Shown here: positions 12,601 to 62,600 of the stretch, piece after piece
How the letters are laid out: each line of letters opens with the position of its first letter
How positions within the stretch are numbered: the stretch's first letter is position 1
NCBI GenBank assembly: GCA_037389465.1
Contig: JAZARR010000078.1
Span: forward strand, 248,001 to 312,000
Reading direction: 5' to 3'
Length of the DNA: 64,000 nt
DNA from: Baylisascaris procyonis
Lineage: Eukaryota > Nematoda > Chromadorea > Rhabditida > Ascarididae
Made by a program: the position numbers and the translations under genes
The notes under the pieces: generated by a model
Databases searched by the model: none
What the model saw: only the letters and a program-made list of their open reading frames with translations
Told to the model about the DNA's origin: nothing

Positions 12601-14979
12601 GACAACGAGGGAGTGCGCCTACCTGCTGCATACGGTGCGAGTGAACTGGCGCGATGGTAGGTGTGATATGCGGATGCAGGAAGGCCGCAGTAGTGGGAAA
12701 TGTTTGTAAAAGCAAAGCGTGAAAATACAAGCAGGTGAAGGGAAGAAATTTTTGTAATCGATGCTTTTTCTTGCTGTTTTCTTCTTCAAATCAGGGATCA
12801 TACGTGGCAGAAAGGTTTCCAAAAAGCCATTTCGTTTGAACACAACTGTTAATTGGCTATGAGGTCATAGCCTTATTATGGGTGTAAAAAAGTGGCATCT
12901 GAACGTATGCTAGGAGTCTGCAAACCTCACATTTTGCCGAGCTAGGTGGTTTCTCTATCGATACAACAAGGTTAGGGTAAAGACATTTTAAGTACTGACG
13001 CCATTCCAAGCAATGATACTTCCTGCACGGTTTTCTTCCCATATCGAGTAATTTCAGTGATGTTATCCTTTTCTCGAGCAATCCACCGATTATCATGTTT
13101 CGTCGCAGATCCTTACACTGTGTTCTTGTGACCGACCGTTTCCCTCGTCGCATAAATCCAGCGGTTGTTTTTAGCGGATGGAGGAATGTGTGGTCCCGTT
13201 ACGGTGTGTCTGCTTGGTCACGAGAGTGGGGGAATACGTGACGCTGCCATGTATGAGAGGAGTCCATGTTCACTTTTACAGAGAAATGGAATCCACTTCG
13301 GAGCCCTTTCATGGTGGTCTCCTTGCTGCATACTTTGAAGTGTTAGTGGTGCATTCGCGACAGTGCTGCATTTCGATGTTGCAACAACGATTCATTTCGA
13401 TGCGTTGTGTTGTTGATAAGTCGCGTAAGGTAATTTTAGTGGTGCGTAGTCAATAATAACTTTGTGCTTTTCGGCACTGACATGTGCAGCACCTCTTTTT
13501 CCACACTTAAGAGTAGATATCCTTCGATATCACGCATTGTGGCTGCTGTTTAAGGGTAGAGGTAGAAAAGGGGGGGGGCAAGGAAGTGCAGCGTTACTCA
13601 TCATGGTGATGGTGCACGTACAGTCTTTGCGTTAGATATTCCTGCCTTCGTTTCAAATAGCTGTTGTTAACTACTGTTCATTCGGTGTGACTTAAATTGA
13701 GTTATGTCATTATTCGATGAGAGGACGTATGTGATATTTTCATGTAAAAGAGGGAAGTCATGTAGTGTTTGTTAAGGTGGGAAGTTGGTGGTCAGAGTGG
13801 ATTGAAGAACGCTTTCGTGAAGGTGATGTTTCTTGTTCGTAAGAAGGACAGAGATGACAGAAAGGAGGAAAAGAAAAAGGTAACATGTTTATGTTTGCTT
13901 GAATAACATGTTTGTGCTTATCGGACGTTTTTTCTATGCTTCGCTGGGTGCTTTCGAAGGTACATCACTACTATTGAAATAGGAGGAAGCAGGAGGGAGG
14001 GGCTTCTCATTTACGGAAAAACAAAGCAAATAGTTTATGACAAGCTCACCTTTTCTTGCAAAAACATCCTTTTGGACAGACTAGCTAGTAAGTGAGCGGA
14101 AAGATGTGAAATTGGGTTGTCAACAAAGTTCTTGAGTAATTAATATGAGCCTATGAGGACGAAGCAAGTGAAAGAATGCTTCTGTATTTCGTTGAGAGGT
14201 ACTCAAATGAAACCCTGCTCAAATGAAAACCTCGTTTCTAACGTCCAGTTAAAGGCACTCAGTTTTTATTTGTGGTGAGGAAATCCATATGGTTTACCGT
14301 GATGTGAATTTTTGCTCTTGTACTGGTTCTTTTTTGGTCCGGATACCTCTCTCAATCTGAGTTTCTTCGGGTTATTGGTTGCGGTTTTTTGAAACAGCTC
14401 GATTCAAAGAGAACCATTCGCAAGTAAGGTGATAAAAGTAGTTCCGCTCTCCCATCCTTCACGGGGCTTTCTAAAAAAAAAAGTCCCCACATGCTTTTAC
14501 ACGTCGTTCATTAGGGGCAAGAAACTAATTTGCGTTAGTGGGAAGAGAGATTCGCGAAACGCTCACTTTTGTGTTAAAAAGTTGTTATTTCGGAACTCGG
14601 GGTAAGCAGAATTCAGTGCTTTTAAGTCCACTTGAGCCTCGATTTAAAATAATTGCACTCTGTTTGCACTCTGTAAGGGTATTGCTACTGTTAGCTTATT
14701 TGAAGAAGAGTGGAGGATTACCCATCTCTATTTTGCTGCTTTTCGAGAGGAGAATTGCTCATATCACTGTATATCTGTAGGGGCAGGTTTTTATGCACCA
14801 CCTATTCGTTTATAAAGGGGATATACGTGCGTTGATTTGGGTGCAGACGAAATTGATTGCAGTGTGTATCGTCCAGAATTCATGTTTTTCGATCCCTTCA
14901 CTCAGCAGCCAGGTAGATTCGCGAATAAGTGAGGCCTTGTAATTCAAAGCCATTTTCTAAAACTGCATCTTTCCACAAT
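9661..14979. other. Upstream region of the myosin gene, no supported exon
   Basis: No conserved protein segment was recognised. The first exon(s) of the MYO18-like gene must lie here or further upstream. One speculative initiator exon is 13376-13429: ATG, 18 codons, then a good donor AAG|gtaatt in phase 0, compatible with the exon at 15418. A second, 12393-12419, reads nine codons to ACG|gtaaac. Neither has homology support. Short G-runs occur (for example near 13570). Confidence 0.35.
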
Positions 14980-15171
<192 letters not shown>

Positions 15172-15417
15172 GTGACATCGAAGGAGAAGTATTGGGCTGA
15201 CTGCACCTTTCTGTACATATAACGATAAATTATTAACTAAGTATTGCTGCCAGTGGCTTACATATGGTGCTGTTTCTTTGTACCACGCTTGATCGTGCCT
15301 AAAGGTGCTATCCTGATTGATATTATTACTGTTGTTGCAGTCGCCATTGCACTAAAGTTACCGTTTCTGCTATCACCTTTGAAATTGTTTCTACTCTTTA
15401 AATTTTGGTATTTTAAG

Positions 15418-52999
<37,582 letters not shown>

Positions 53000-53168
53000 A
53001 TCCAGTTAGGAGGGAGATGGTGTTTCGAGCATCAAAACTTTTGTACGGGCGCCCCATCGGCCGGCAAGCTGAAATTGACTGAGGAAAAAACGGCCAGAAC
53101 TCTGCAGTTCTTGTCGAACTGATATGATGCGGTGCTTTACTGGCTACAGTGCTACAGAATATATGTAC

Positions 53169-53174
53169 AATAAA
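53169..53174 (+). terminator. Candidate poly(A) signal of the MYO18-like gene
   Basis: AATAAA sits 170 nt after the proposed TAA stop at 52997-52999, the first such hexamer downstream, which supports the choice of last exon. Confidence 0.55.
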
Positions 53175-53227
53175 AGCAGTTATCTTGGTTAGCCGTCATT
53201 TCGTGGCGCAAGCCCTCCATGTCCCGG

Positions 53228-53301
53228 ATGACCAGGATGTGGGTGTGTTCCCCTAAAGGCTTGAATGACCAGGATGCGGCAGTGTTCTCCTAGGTTTTTG
53301 A
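53228..53301. repeat. Two-copy 37-bp tandem repeat
   Basis: ATGACCAGGATGTGGGTGTG at 53228 recurs as ATGACCAGGATGCGGCAGTG at 53265, and the matching continues through TTC.CCTA...TTGA. Copies differ at several positions. It lies just past the 3' end of the MYO18-like gene. Confidence 0.75.
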
Positions 53302-54016
53302 ACGTCATACTTGATACGATCTTATATTTTTTCTGCATAGTCGAAGAAAGAAGAGATGGTAGGCACAACTGAAGCGGAAAAAATAGAGTTTAATTCATAG
53401 TCACGTTTGAAATATCACTCATTTGTGATGTGCCTTGCCACACATTTTTTAACGTTCCCACTACAGCATACGGCCTCTTATCGTTTCATTCGTTTCGTAA
53501 TTTGGAGTAGGCGAGCATGCACATCTGCAGAATTATTTCATTTCTTTCATCATTCGCTTGTATCGACCATGTGCACAGCGGGGTTTGACCCCTCTACAAC
53601 AGTTGAAAGTAGAGGTCGTTGTGTTGTACTTTTCAAATTTGTGCAAGCATCACTTGTTATACTTGTTTGATTGCCACTGAATGACGCTATGCACCGCTAC
53701 TGTCGAACTAGCATATTTAAATGGCTCCCTTACACATACGTCATTGAATCTGTCACATTCACAACTGTAAATCGAAAAACAACGTAACCGTATGGCACAA
53801 TGCGGTGTGATGTGGCTTTATTCATATGGTGGCGTGTTAACTCTCATGGCCTTATTTGCTAAGACTTTGGTTTCTAATTGAATAAATAAATATAGGCGAA
53901 GTGAGATCGCTTGAGCCAGCAAGTGTAGTTATGAAATCTCTTACCCTACAACTTTTGCATCTTGCTTAATCCCGTTACCGTACGTAGGCTGTAATAATGT
54001 TTTGTGCTGTAGGGAC

Positions 54017-54022
54017 TTTATT
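54017..54022 (-). terminator. Candidate poly(A) signal of the release factor gene
   Basis: TTTATT on the plus strand is AATAAA on the minus strand, about 275 nt after the stop codon of the release factor. Another lies near 53818. Confidence 0.45.
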
Positions 54023-54295
54023 CGTCGCCACAGTGGATTTGGCAGTGTGGTTGTTGTACGTCACACCCCATCATCTATTTGTGTCGCCAAGGGTATTCCA
54101 AAAATCTCGCGATGTTTGCAAAGGTGAGAATATCAGAGGTGTGATCCCGAGCATTCTTGGGAATTGCGTTCCTAGTATTGCTGCTGTAAAGTAAGCGTTT
54201 ATGAGGTATAATGTATAAGAACCAGGTCCTCCTACATATACAATTTCACTAGCGGACTGCTTAGACACTCGTATTACGGCGCAGGTAGCCGAGCT

Positions 54296-57200
54296 TCAAC
54301 TGAGTGCGGGCTTGAATGAATATGACTCGACGATCTCTTCAAGCCGTCCCCATTTGTAATTATCGCCCAGCTCGTTGATGACTGCGTCAAGTTCATGTCC
54401 ACCACGCATTACATCGGTCACCCTACTCCACGACTTCTTTAAGCGATGGTCTGTTATACGGTCGTCCTTGAAATTATAAGTCCGAACTTTTTCAGCACGT
54501 GCCTTTGACCCCACCTGAAAACAATGTCTTTGATGGGATTGCGAAATGAAAGCGGAGAACCAAAACCTACCATGGTCCGAAGACGTCAAAAAGCCCTTCC
54601 GAAAGAGTCGTCTCCTCTTAAAGTTCTCCTCAGGTATGTTCGTCCCCTCTTTCGTCAAAATCTCGCCCTTCTACAAAAGAAAAAAACCTGCGACCATCAC
54701 TACACTTAGACATATCCCAGTCGCATGACGGAATGCTTGAGCAGGGAGTGCGACATTTACGTACCTCTTTCATGCCGATGTTTTTTGTGATTCCCACTAT
54801 GTTTTCACAGTCATCAAAATACTAAAAATTATTGGCAGCATGACAAGGTGAAAGCAAAGGATAAATGCGACCAACTTGCAGTTTTCTGGCCGCTGCGCTT
54901 TTCTCGTATATTCTATCCATCCTTTCTTGCATCAAGATTGCGGCCAAACGCCTGAAGGCTATCTGCAAATACAACGACTACAAAATCTCCTTCTGCTAAG
55001 ATGAGAAGTGAGAAATGATGCCTACTTCAGTCGTTGCTAACATTCCGAAGGATGCCTAAACAGCGGCTAAAATGAAGCTCTTGACTGTCGCTTACATGAA
55101 GTGTAAAACTGTGCTGATAACAACATCAATAAATCTCTCTTGCTACATAAACCTAAATTACATACATCAACTATTTTGGCTGCTGTTAAGCTTATTGCTC
55201 ATCTTAACCAACTGAAGCAGAAATGAAACACACCGCAAGATTTGGTTTGTTGGTTGGCAGCAAAAAAGGTTTTGTTTAGAAACAAATAACCTTAGAAACG
55301 AACGACTTTCTGGCTGGCTGGTAGCAAGGGAGGTTCCTTGAAACGGGGGTAACAATTTAGAGGCGATCGCGGTACGGCGAATGTTTTGCAACAGCGGGTA
55401 GACGCGTGCCAGTTCATTACATCTTTGGTATCGTCACCTCTGCCTTCTCAGTTTTTCGGAGAAAAACTCTCCTTCCTTTTCTACGATAAAGCTTGAAAAA
55501 CTTGTCCTCTAGCCTAAAGCTTTGCAAATGTATGCGAGATTTCACGCGTACGTTCCTAAAAAGTATGTCTCGTTACCTTTCCTTCATTTTGGCTTCGGTT
55601 CATGCGCTACTTTTGTATTACTTGCCAAAATTTTGTGAAAAGCAATTCCTTCTCAAAAACTTTAAGAAGGTCATATCCCTCAAAGTTTTCACCTGAAATT
55701 GCGTGATAACATAACAGTCAAAGTGAATTCCGCTGCGCCGAATATGCCAACTTTCTACTCGTCTTTAGAGTATTTTCAGAAGTAGCTTTAAGCTGAGCCA
55801 CCTGTATGTTAAGATGCTGAAAACGTTCATCCATACAGTGCACCGAAATACCACTCGACTTGTGCGTCACACGTACGGCCGTTGAGCGCTTATTTACGTT
55901 TTGACCGCCCGGACCCGATGCACGCATCGTCTCTATTTTCACACTGTCTGACGGTACGTACGCGTCCACCTGCAAGCTGTGTTTATCTTTTTAAAAAATC
56001 GGCCAATGAGTGCTCGAAATCGATAAATCGAGCTGATCGGTAGTGTAAATGATCGGTAATGTAAGAATGAGCACAAGCATTTGCTGCGCGCAGTACTAGA
56101 CCCTCTTCTACTTGTTATCGAATCTATCCTTCATTCTTTCCCTTCTCAAAAGTAAAACTTCGTATCCGTCATTGATGACGGAAATGTACAAAAGTTTTTA
56201 TGTTTCCAAAAGAGTCCGTTCCATTCCTCTCATACGTCACCTAAGTCTTGTATGTAGCTTATATGTTTGTTTCTTAACGTTATATGTACGTCTCTCGCAA
56301 AGGAAAATGCTGCAATCGGTTGTGGCGACTGTGTCATTGATATTCCTTCTTAAGAATTTGCTCAAAGTTGAAAAAAAAGGTCTTTTTAATTAAAAACCTC
56401 GAATAAAACCACGAGTTATTCGCAGATCTAAAAGGATCTAAAACACGCAAAATTTTCTGGGGCGGAATATGGCTCACCAGTGCCATTAAAAAACATCGAT
56501 TGAATTCTTAAAGCAAAAGTACTGATCGCTCCCTTCGAATAATTTTTTCATGGCGCCTCTTCCATTTGGGAAAATGAGTCCATTCCCCCCCCCCCCCCTT
56601 CCTTCCCATTCATAAATAAGCCCCTGTTGAAAAAAAAGGAAAGAGAAAAGCGTACCTTTTCAGGCTCCGGCAGCACTGAAACACTTGCCGTGCTGGTATG
56701 CATACGAGTTTTGTCAGTTATGGGCATTCTTTGCACACGGTGCACTCCAGCCTCAAACCTCAAGCGAGCGTAAGCTTCTTCACCCGATACAGCAATAAGC
56801 GCACTCCTAACGCCACCTGAGGTTGAGAGATATTGCTGTTTTAAGACAGTTATTTACAGAGGGAAGAGAGTTTCTACGGTACCCTTCCAACAATTTGCAG
56901 ATGAAATTTAAATTCAGAAAAAAATGCAATCAACACCGCGCTAAAGCCTGAAAACTTCAGATGCGGTAAGAATAACTATACTATGTAAACTTACAACGAA
57001 ATTTTTTGTTCTGATATTAATACGAACTCTACACAGTAACGAAGCAGCCCAACCCTGGTAGGCCTATAACTTTCTAATAGTTACTACTCAACGGAATATT
57101 CAGGCTATGGAATGTGCACATGAAAAAAACAAATAATATGCTTTACTTTCCAACTAAACAACATAAAAACCTAAAGAAAATAAAAGCCACTCCCCATCCG

Positions 57201-59677
57201 CATTTGGTTCGTGATAAGGTCTCGGCAAAACTGTAAAGGTACATAGGTTGGACCAGCATGTTTTACTTTTGGATTGACCAAGAAACATATATTGTATGCG
57301 ACACGGCCGACAACGACCTAGAAGGGGAGAAGACCAGTTTGAGGTATCTGCGTGCTCCGTCTGCAGTTGTTTCCTGAGACAAATGAGCAAACTAAAAAAC
57401 CTTCGCTTCTCTTCTTCATCCTCACCCGACAGAACAAGCAAAAGTCAGTTAGTACACATTAAAAAACTATTAACCTAGCTGGACGTTGTCTTGTTGCATG
57501 ACAGTCCATGTCCAGCCTTTGAATGCGGCGAAATTACGATACATATCGAGTAATTCCGATGTGAATAACATCGCCTCTGTGCCACCGACACCACTACAAT
57601 TTACGATATAATAAAGGTCATTCGCATAATTAAAAATCGTCGTTGTGTGCGCTAAACATTTGCATATTCCAATCGAAGTCCGTTACTTCGCTGCCAAGCC
57701 GACCGATAAGAAAATTTACATCTAGATTAGCTGCAACATTCATTTACACCTGCCATTTTTGACGGTTTTCTATCGATGGAAAAAACAGTTAGCTGCCAGC
57801 ATTCTAGCAAACTCTGCTGTCAGCGCTTCAGTGAAGAGAAACGGAAAAGCCTCTGGCACTTCCTAATCTGCTAACATACGTGATGTTGACAGCTCACATA
57901 AGCAGATAAGTGGCGTGCAGCTTACCCTCAAGAAGGGTTCGTTCATTGGAGCTGAAGGTGCATTCATCCATATCTGCTACGATTCTGTGTTAAAATAAGA
58001 CCTTGCAAGGATGATTCCCTATATGATCGAATCCGAAAAGTCAAACAACATTACACTGTGCAATCACTACATCGAAAAGAGCAACTCACGCAGTAACTTC
58101 AAGCTGACACTTTGATAGTACATCTAGCTCGGTGCGAGGCACAATAGCATCCACAATATTCCTAGCCAAATCATTCAATTCACCTTCCACGAGCATCCGC
58201 TCGTTTTGTGCCATCGCTTCCAACTCCGCATCATTCTCTGCAATTAAAATTCATTCAAACAGCACTTTAATTCTTTGTAATTATTAACTGTTTGGTAGGC
58301 TTCCCCTAAAGGATTTGCCACTTTCAATTTGCTCACCTCCACAGTCGACGTAGGCATTCGTTCCAGCTCATAATGTTCCGTACAGTTAGTTACCTATTTC
58401 GCATCCTACGAACACATGACCTCTCTCCTGCCGATATCGTTAATGCACTTATCCGTTCACCTTTCAGAACGTAGTTAAATTATGATTTTCACACTATTGC
58501 TGCCGTTGCGAATTAAATCCCGAAGTGTTTGATGTCCATTCGCGCCTTGCAGACATTCTTTTGTTTTGCTACCTTTCTCTGTTCCGCTGTCTATCCTAGT
58601 ATTCACTCCAACAACTCTTTTTTATGTTTTGTCATTTGAGATGTTGAAATAAAATCATCAATTCTTTTTCTTGCACATTATTAGCCTCTTTCAGAACAGA
58701 AAGCTACCATCCATGCCTTCAGAAATCGGGTTCCTTGGTTGTTTTTATCCCGGTGGCTCTAATCCTATCACGGAAAAGACGAAACTCGAGGCTTCAAAGA
58801 CCTCAGTCAACACGCTCTTTGCACCCACTTAGCAGATAGCTTACATGAAAAGAACATCGCTGATGCTCGTTGGAAAATAATGACACTTACCGCATGAAGC
58901 CCGCATGCATGATGCAGGCAGGAGCTATGTAGCGAAACGAAACAGATGAGCAAGATGAAGTAAAACGTTGAGAAACCACATAGGCACAACCAGAAAAATT
59001 CAAAAGTCACTTTTACCACTGCTATAATGTTCTTTAATTACTCTGGTACTACGTCGACCTTGCATTACCTTGACAGCACTTGTATTAACTGCACATTGTT
59101 CACCAACCACCTGCACCATTCTACGTTGTCCACTGTTCACGTGAACAGTTGCACCAGTGGACATAAAATACATGGACTCCGCTACGTCGCATGTGAACAG
59201 ACTTTGGTGGATTGTGTTCTACCTCAGCCTTCTCACATGTGAATGAAACCAAGCCCGGGATTCGGTTTTTCGAAGTTTTTTCAATTCGCGTGATGTCTCA
59301 GTACCGCCGACAGCGGATATATTTTTCCATAGTGGACACTTAACATGTTTTTAAACAGAGGGATTCTAATTGTTCGAGACTTAACATCTCCAGCTTATGG
59401 TCGTCTTCAGTTTTGAATGGTGAAGTTCTTAGTTCAGAGCATTATACTTACCGCTCATCAAAGCGTTCAACTGCAGCAGTTCATCCCGTCGCACGTTAAA
59501 CTCCTTTGACAAGTTGAGCAAGTTTTGCCAATAGGATGCGCTGGCTCCCTCTGCGATATTCCTGGCATCGTTCAATCGCATCGGAATGTCACTGAGAAAT
59601 TTTTGCGCTTTTCCGTTCGCAAGAAAATCACGATAAGTGATCAAAAATCGCCGTTGTATTTGGAAAGAGGCTCGCAT
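54296..59677 (-). CDS. Mitochondrial peptide chain release factor 1 (mtRF1/MTRF1L family), complete, 7 exons
   Basis: Class-I release factors read stop codons in the mitochondrial ribosome and hydrolyse the peptidyl-tRNA ester with a GGQ motif. Exons in coding order: 59677-59452, 58237-58090, 57593-57475, 56816-56656, 55969-55802, 54962-54876, 54514-54296. All phases match; 1128 nt, 375 residues, close to human MTRF1L (380). The start [18 protein letters not shown] is Arg-rich without acidic residues, like a mitochondrial presequence. Then come [60 protein letters not shown], codon-reading [23 protein letters not shown] with [23 protein letters not shown], and [20 protein letters not shown] near the end. 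The tail after helix IAFRR resembles mtRF1/MTRF1L (ARKLQVG). Oddities: the loop after PIT is one residue short and GGQ context is GPGGQNVN, not GAGGQHVN. Family is very sure; MTRF1 versus MTRF1L is not decided. Confidence 0.94.
56585..56598. repeat. Poly(C) run in release factor intron
   Basis: About 14 consecutive Cs on the plus strand, so a G-run in the pre-mRNA of the minus-strand gene, within 60 nt downstream of the donor of the exon ending at 56656. Confidence 0.8.
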
Positions 59678-59686
59678 TGAATGCTA
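59678..59686 (-). promoter_or_regulatory. Possible trans-splice acceptor before the release factor start
   Basis: On the coding strand the bases before the ATG read GTAG then CATTCA. An AG six bases before the start is what a nematode spliced-leader acceptor looks like. It could equally be the acceptor of an unseen 5' UTR intron. The preceding polypyrimidine tract is weak. Confidence 0.35.
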
Positions 59687-62600
59687 CAATGCTTGCATGT
59701 AAACCTTAAAAAACTACGAATAGCATTAGCAAAGTGAAAAACGTCTATGCACAACGATATCAATACATCCCATATGAAGGATGCCTTGCTGCACGTTGTG
59801 CTGTAGTAATCCTGGACATGTTTTCAAATTTCGTGGCTCTTGAAGCGAAAGATGAGAAGGGGTACTATAGTGCGAGCTCGCACATCACAATTCGAAGCGT
59901 TTACTGCATGTTGTTCCCAGTAACGGCTGGTCCCGGTTTCCTTTATCTCGTTGTTTGATGCTGTTTGATTTCTGGAGGTGCGAGGTCTCCTAAAAGAGCG
60001 GTATAAACCAAGCGGCGCTTCCGCAGACTCGAGGAAAGGGGCCGAGTAACACAACCACGGAAAGGTAGAACGGCTGTGTGACCAGCCTTCCTGTAGGAAT
60101 TCCGCGTGTAGCTAGGACCCATCCCGCCGTCCCAAGCCTCGCCAACCCATGCTTATTTGTCACTATGCATAAAATTTTCCATGTCATGTGTACTTCACCG
60201 AAGAAATTTATAATTCCGACGTCTTTTTTTCCATTTTCGCTCATACTTTTTACTTCGCGGTGCGCAGCTTAAGCGAAATTAGAATAATTTGACGTCGATT
60301 TACTTTGTACATGTGGGGAAATTGCCCGTTTCCTGAAGTCGCAGAGCTACAAAATCAAGGTGCGTTCTTGTTACGTCATTCACACTCTCTCATACACTGT
60401 ATTTTTCAACCTTCTGTGTTCATGTTCTACTTTCTATGTACATCAGCGTTTTGCTTTGAAACCTGTGTATACATGTTCGTTTATTTCGCAATACGGTATA
60501 GATCACTGCGGTCGACACTTTGCGTATCAATGATGCTATTTAAAGAAAAAAGATGCGTCCCAAGACGATTGTTCCGATACGTTACGGAAGAAGAAATGCA
60601 ATCAGAAGCAACAACGAACACGCAGAAGATCCTCAGACACATCTGGGTGCGCCGGAACTAACAACTGAGCAATCTGTTATGACGGTTATTTGATTTTTTT
60701 TTTTCGATTTTGACGAATTTTAAGAACGCGTTAGTTTTGAAGCCATCCTTTCGATCGTTCATATTCTGATTTGGTTTCGTAACCTTGCCTCACTTTCAAG
60801 TTTCTTGACTTATGCGGAGAATGGATAGCGAGAGTGGAATTAGATTTTCTGTGGTCATTCCAAGGTGTGGATTTCGCTGCAGTGAGTCTCACCCTTCGGC
60901 TTGCCCCGACCCGTTGTAGTTCGTTCGGATTTTCATAAAAGTCGTACTCGACGGGGAACTTTTATTAAAGCAGGAATTATTTCCCCCAAAAATTCGAGAT
61001 TTTTCGAAAATTTATTTCATCGATCAAAGTTTGTGGTTCGCGCGTTGAGGTTCTTACATCGTCCTCAGTTTGCTTGCGTAGCACACATTGTTTAGGTTTG
61101 AGCGTTGCTATAATGCTCAAAAATGTTGATCAATATGCTTAGCATGCTGCGTCTCTTTTCGCCGAGTTGAAGTGTGGTAAAGTTCATCTTACAACAGTAC
61201 TTGTTTATGTGCGTTTTGTATGTATATTTGGCTGATAGTTTAAGATAGCTGAATAAAGTTGTTATAAAATTTGATGGGTAGAATTCAGGCAGCTTTTAAA
61301 TCAGATTTATGGTAGGCTTATGATAGACCGATTAGTTGCTAGTGGAAGATAGTCTGTTGACGCACGTTGAAAAAATACGAAATATGCATTGAAAACTGGG
61401 CTAAATAATGATGGTAAATGAGTTTTGATGTGAGGCAGAAAAAGAGTTTCATACAGTTTATGCATAAAAAGTCTCGAATTGAACGCAGTTTTCCGTTAAT
61501 GCAGTGGTTATTTTTTCCATCTGTATTACTTGCGAAGCGAAGCGAGGGAGGGAGGAGGGGTATACCCGATCATTGGTTGGTTCGGATAAAACTTCGCATT
61601 GTCAGCTAGCGCTTTCATTGTGCATTACTTTATCGAAATTGTCACGTTTGGGGACACAGTTTATTTGAAATATCAATCTCCATTTTTATGCGCTTTTGTG
61701 AATTTATTTTCTAGAAATACAATACGGTAACATCATTTCTTTGCGTTGTCTATATGTGTGGCTCTCTCTTTTGCCTTTTAGACTCGTGAGCCATTCAAGC
61801 TAAAATTACAATGTTCTGTGGTGTAGTAATAATATCGTTTTGTTATACATAGGATAGGTGTACACAGTAGTCTGCCCTACTATACCATATTCCGCATTGA
61901 TCGGTCACATTCAAAAGCCATGAATATTTAAACGCGAAGAAAAAAATTGCATGAATTTCACACCGGTCAAATTTTGTTGCTCGGGTTAGAGAAAAAAGAA
62001 TTTTCTGGCCTCTTGTGGAAGTTTTCTAACGGCGTCGGTATAGTTAAAACCTGGAGACTTTACTGTGCATGCTATATTTTCTATTAGTAATTTTTGAAAC
62101 TGGATCAGATAAGCGGAAGCAGAGGCACATATCGTACCAACTCTTTTGAGACGCTTCTCCATTCGTTATTTTCTGATGTTGATATTTCTAAAGAATTGAA
62201 GTATTCATGCCATTATCATTAATGTAAGATACAAATAAGCGGCTTATAAGATTTTTTCAAATAAACTCATTCCAAACTTCTCAAGAAAGTATCTTTTGCT
62301 TCTTCATAACGACGCTTTCTTCCCCCCGTTCTTTGCTTCCGTCATACAGTCGAAGCAGTGAATTTTTTCCACGTATTGGAGCTGCTTAAGCAGTCAATTA
62401 CTTTATTGCTTTAGTCGACATCTACAGAAATAAGATTGTCGCCTTGTTTGTAGTTATGTTTGGATCGAATCTGTGAATACAAGCTCCAACACAAACGCTT
62501 CTTTAACCTGCATCTAGGCCACTAGTCAGATAATTGACTTATCAAACAATGAAATAAAAATAACCTTTGGCTCTTATTCCCTTTTCGCCTCCATCTGTAC

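Larger units (their letters stand above)
53000..54295. other. Convergent intergenic region
   Basis: This 1.3-kb gap lies between two convergent genes. It holds the plus-strand poly(A) signal, a two-copy 37-bp tandem repeat (53228-53301), an A/T run with repeated AATAAATA near 53880, and minus-strand AATAAA candidates. No further gene was recognised. Confidence 0.6.

Noticed and set aside
57956..58014. Exon-like segment on the minus strand ([18 protein letters not shown]) with AG and gtaagc borders
   Set aside because: Its phase does not fit, and the flanking exons 58090 and 57593 join directly to give LEVTAGVGGTEA.
59990..60661. ORFs on both strands upstream of the release factor
   Set aside because: No recognisable domain. 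One (60305-60661) has a possible donor after ELQNQ, but nothing downstream supports it.
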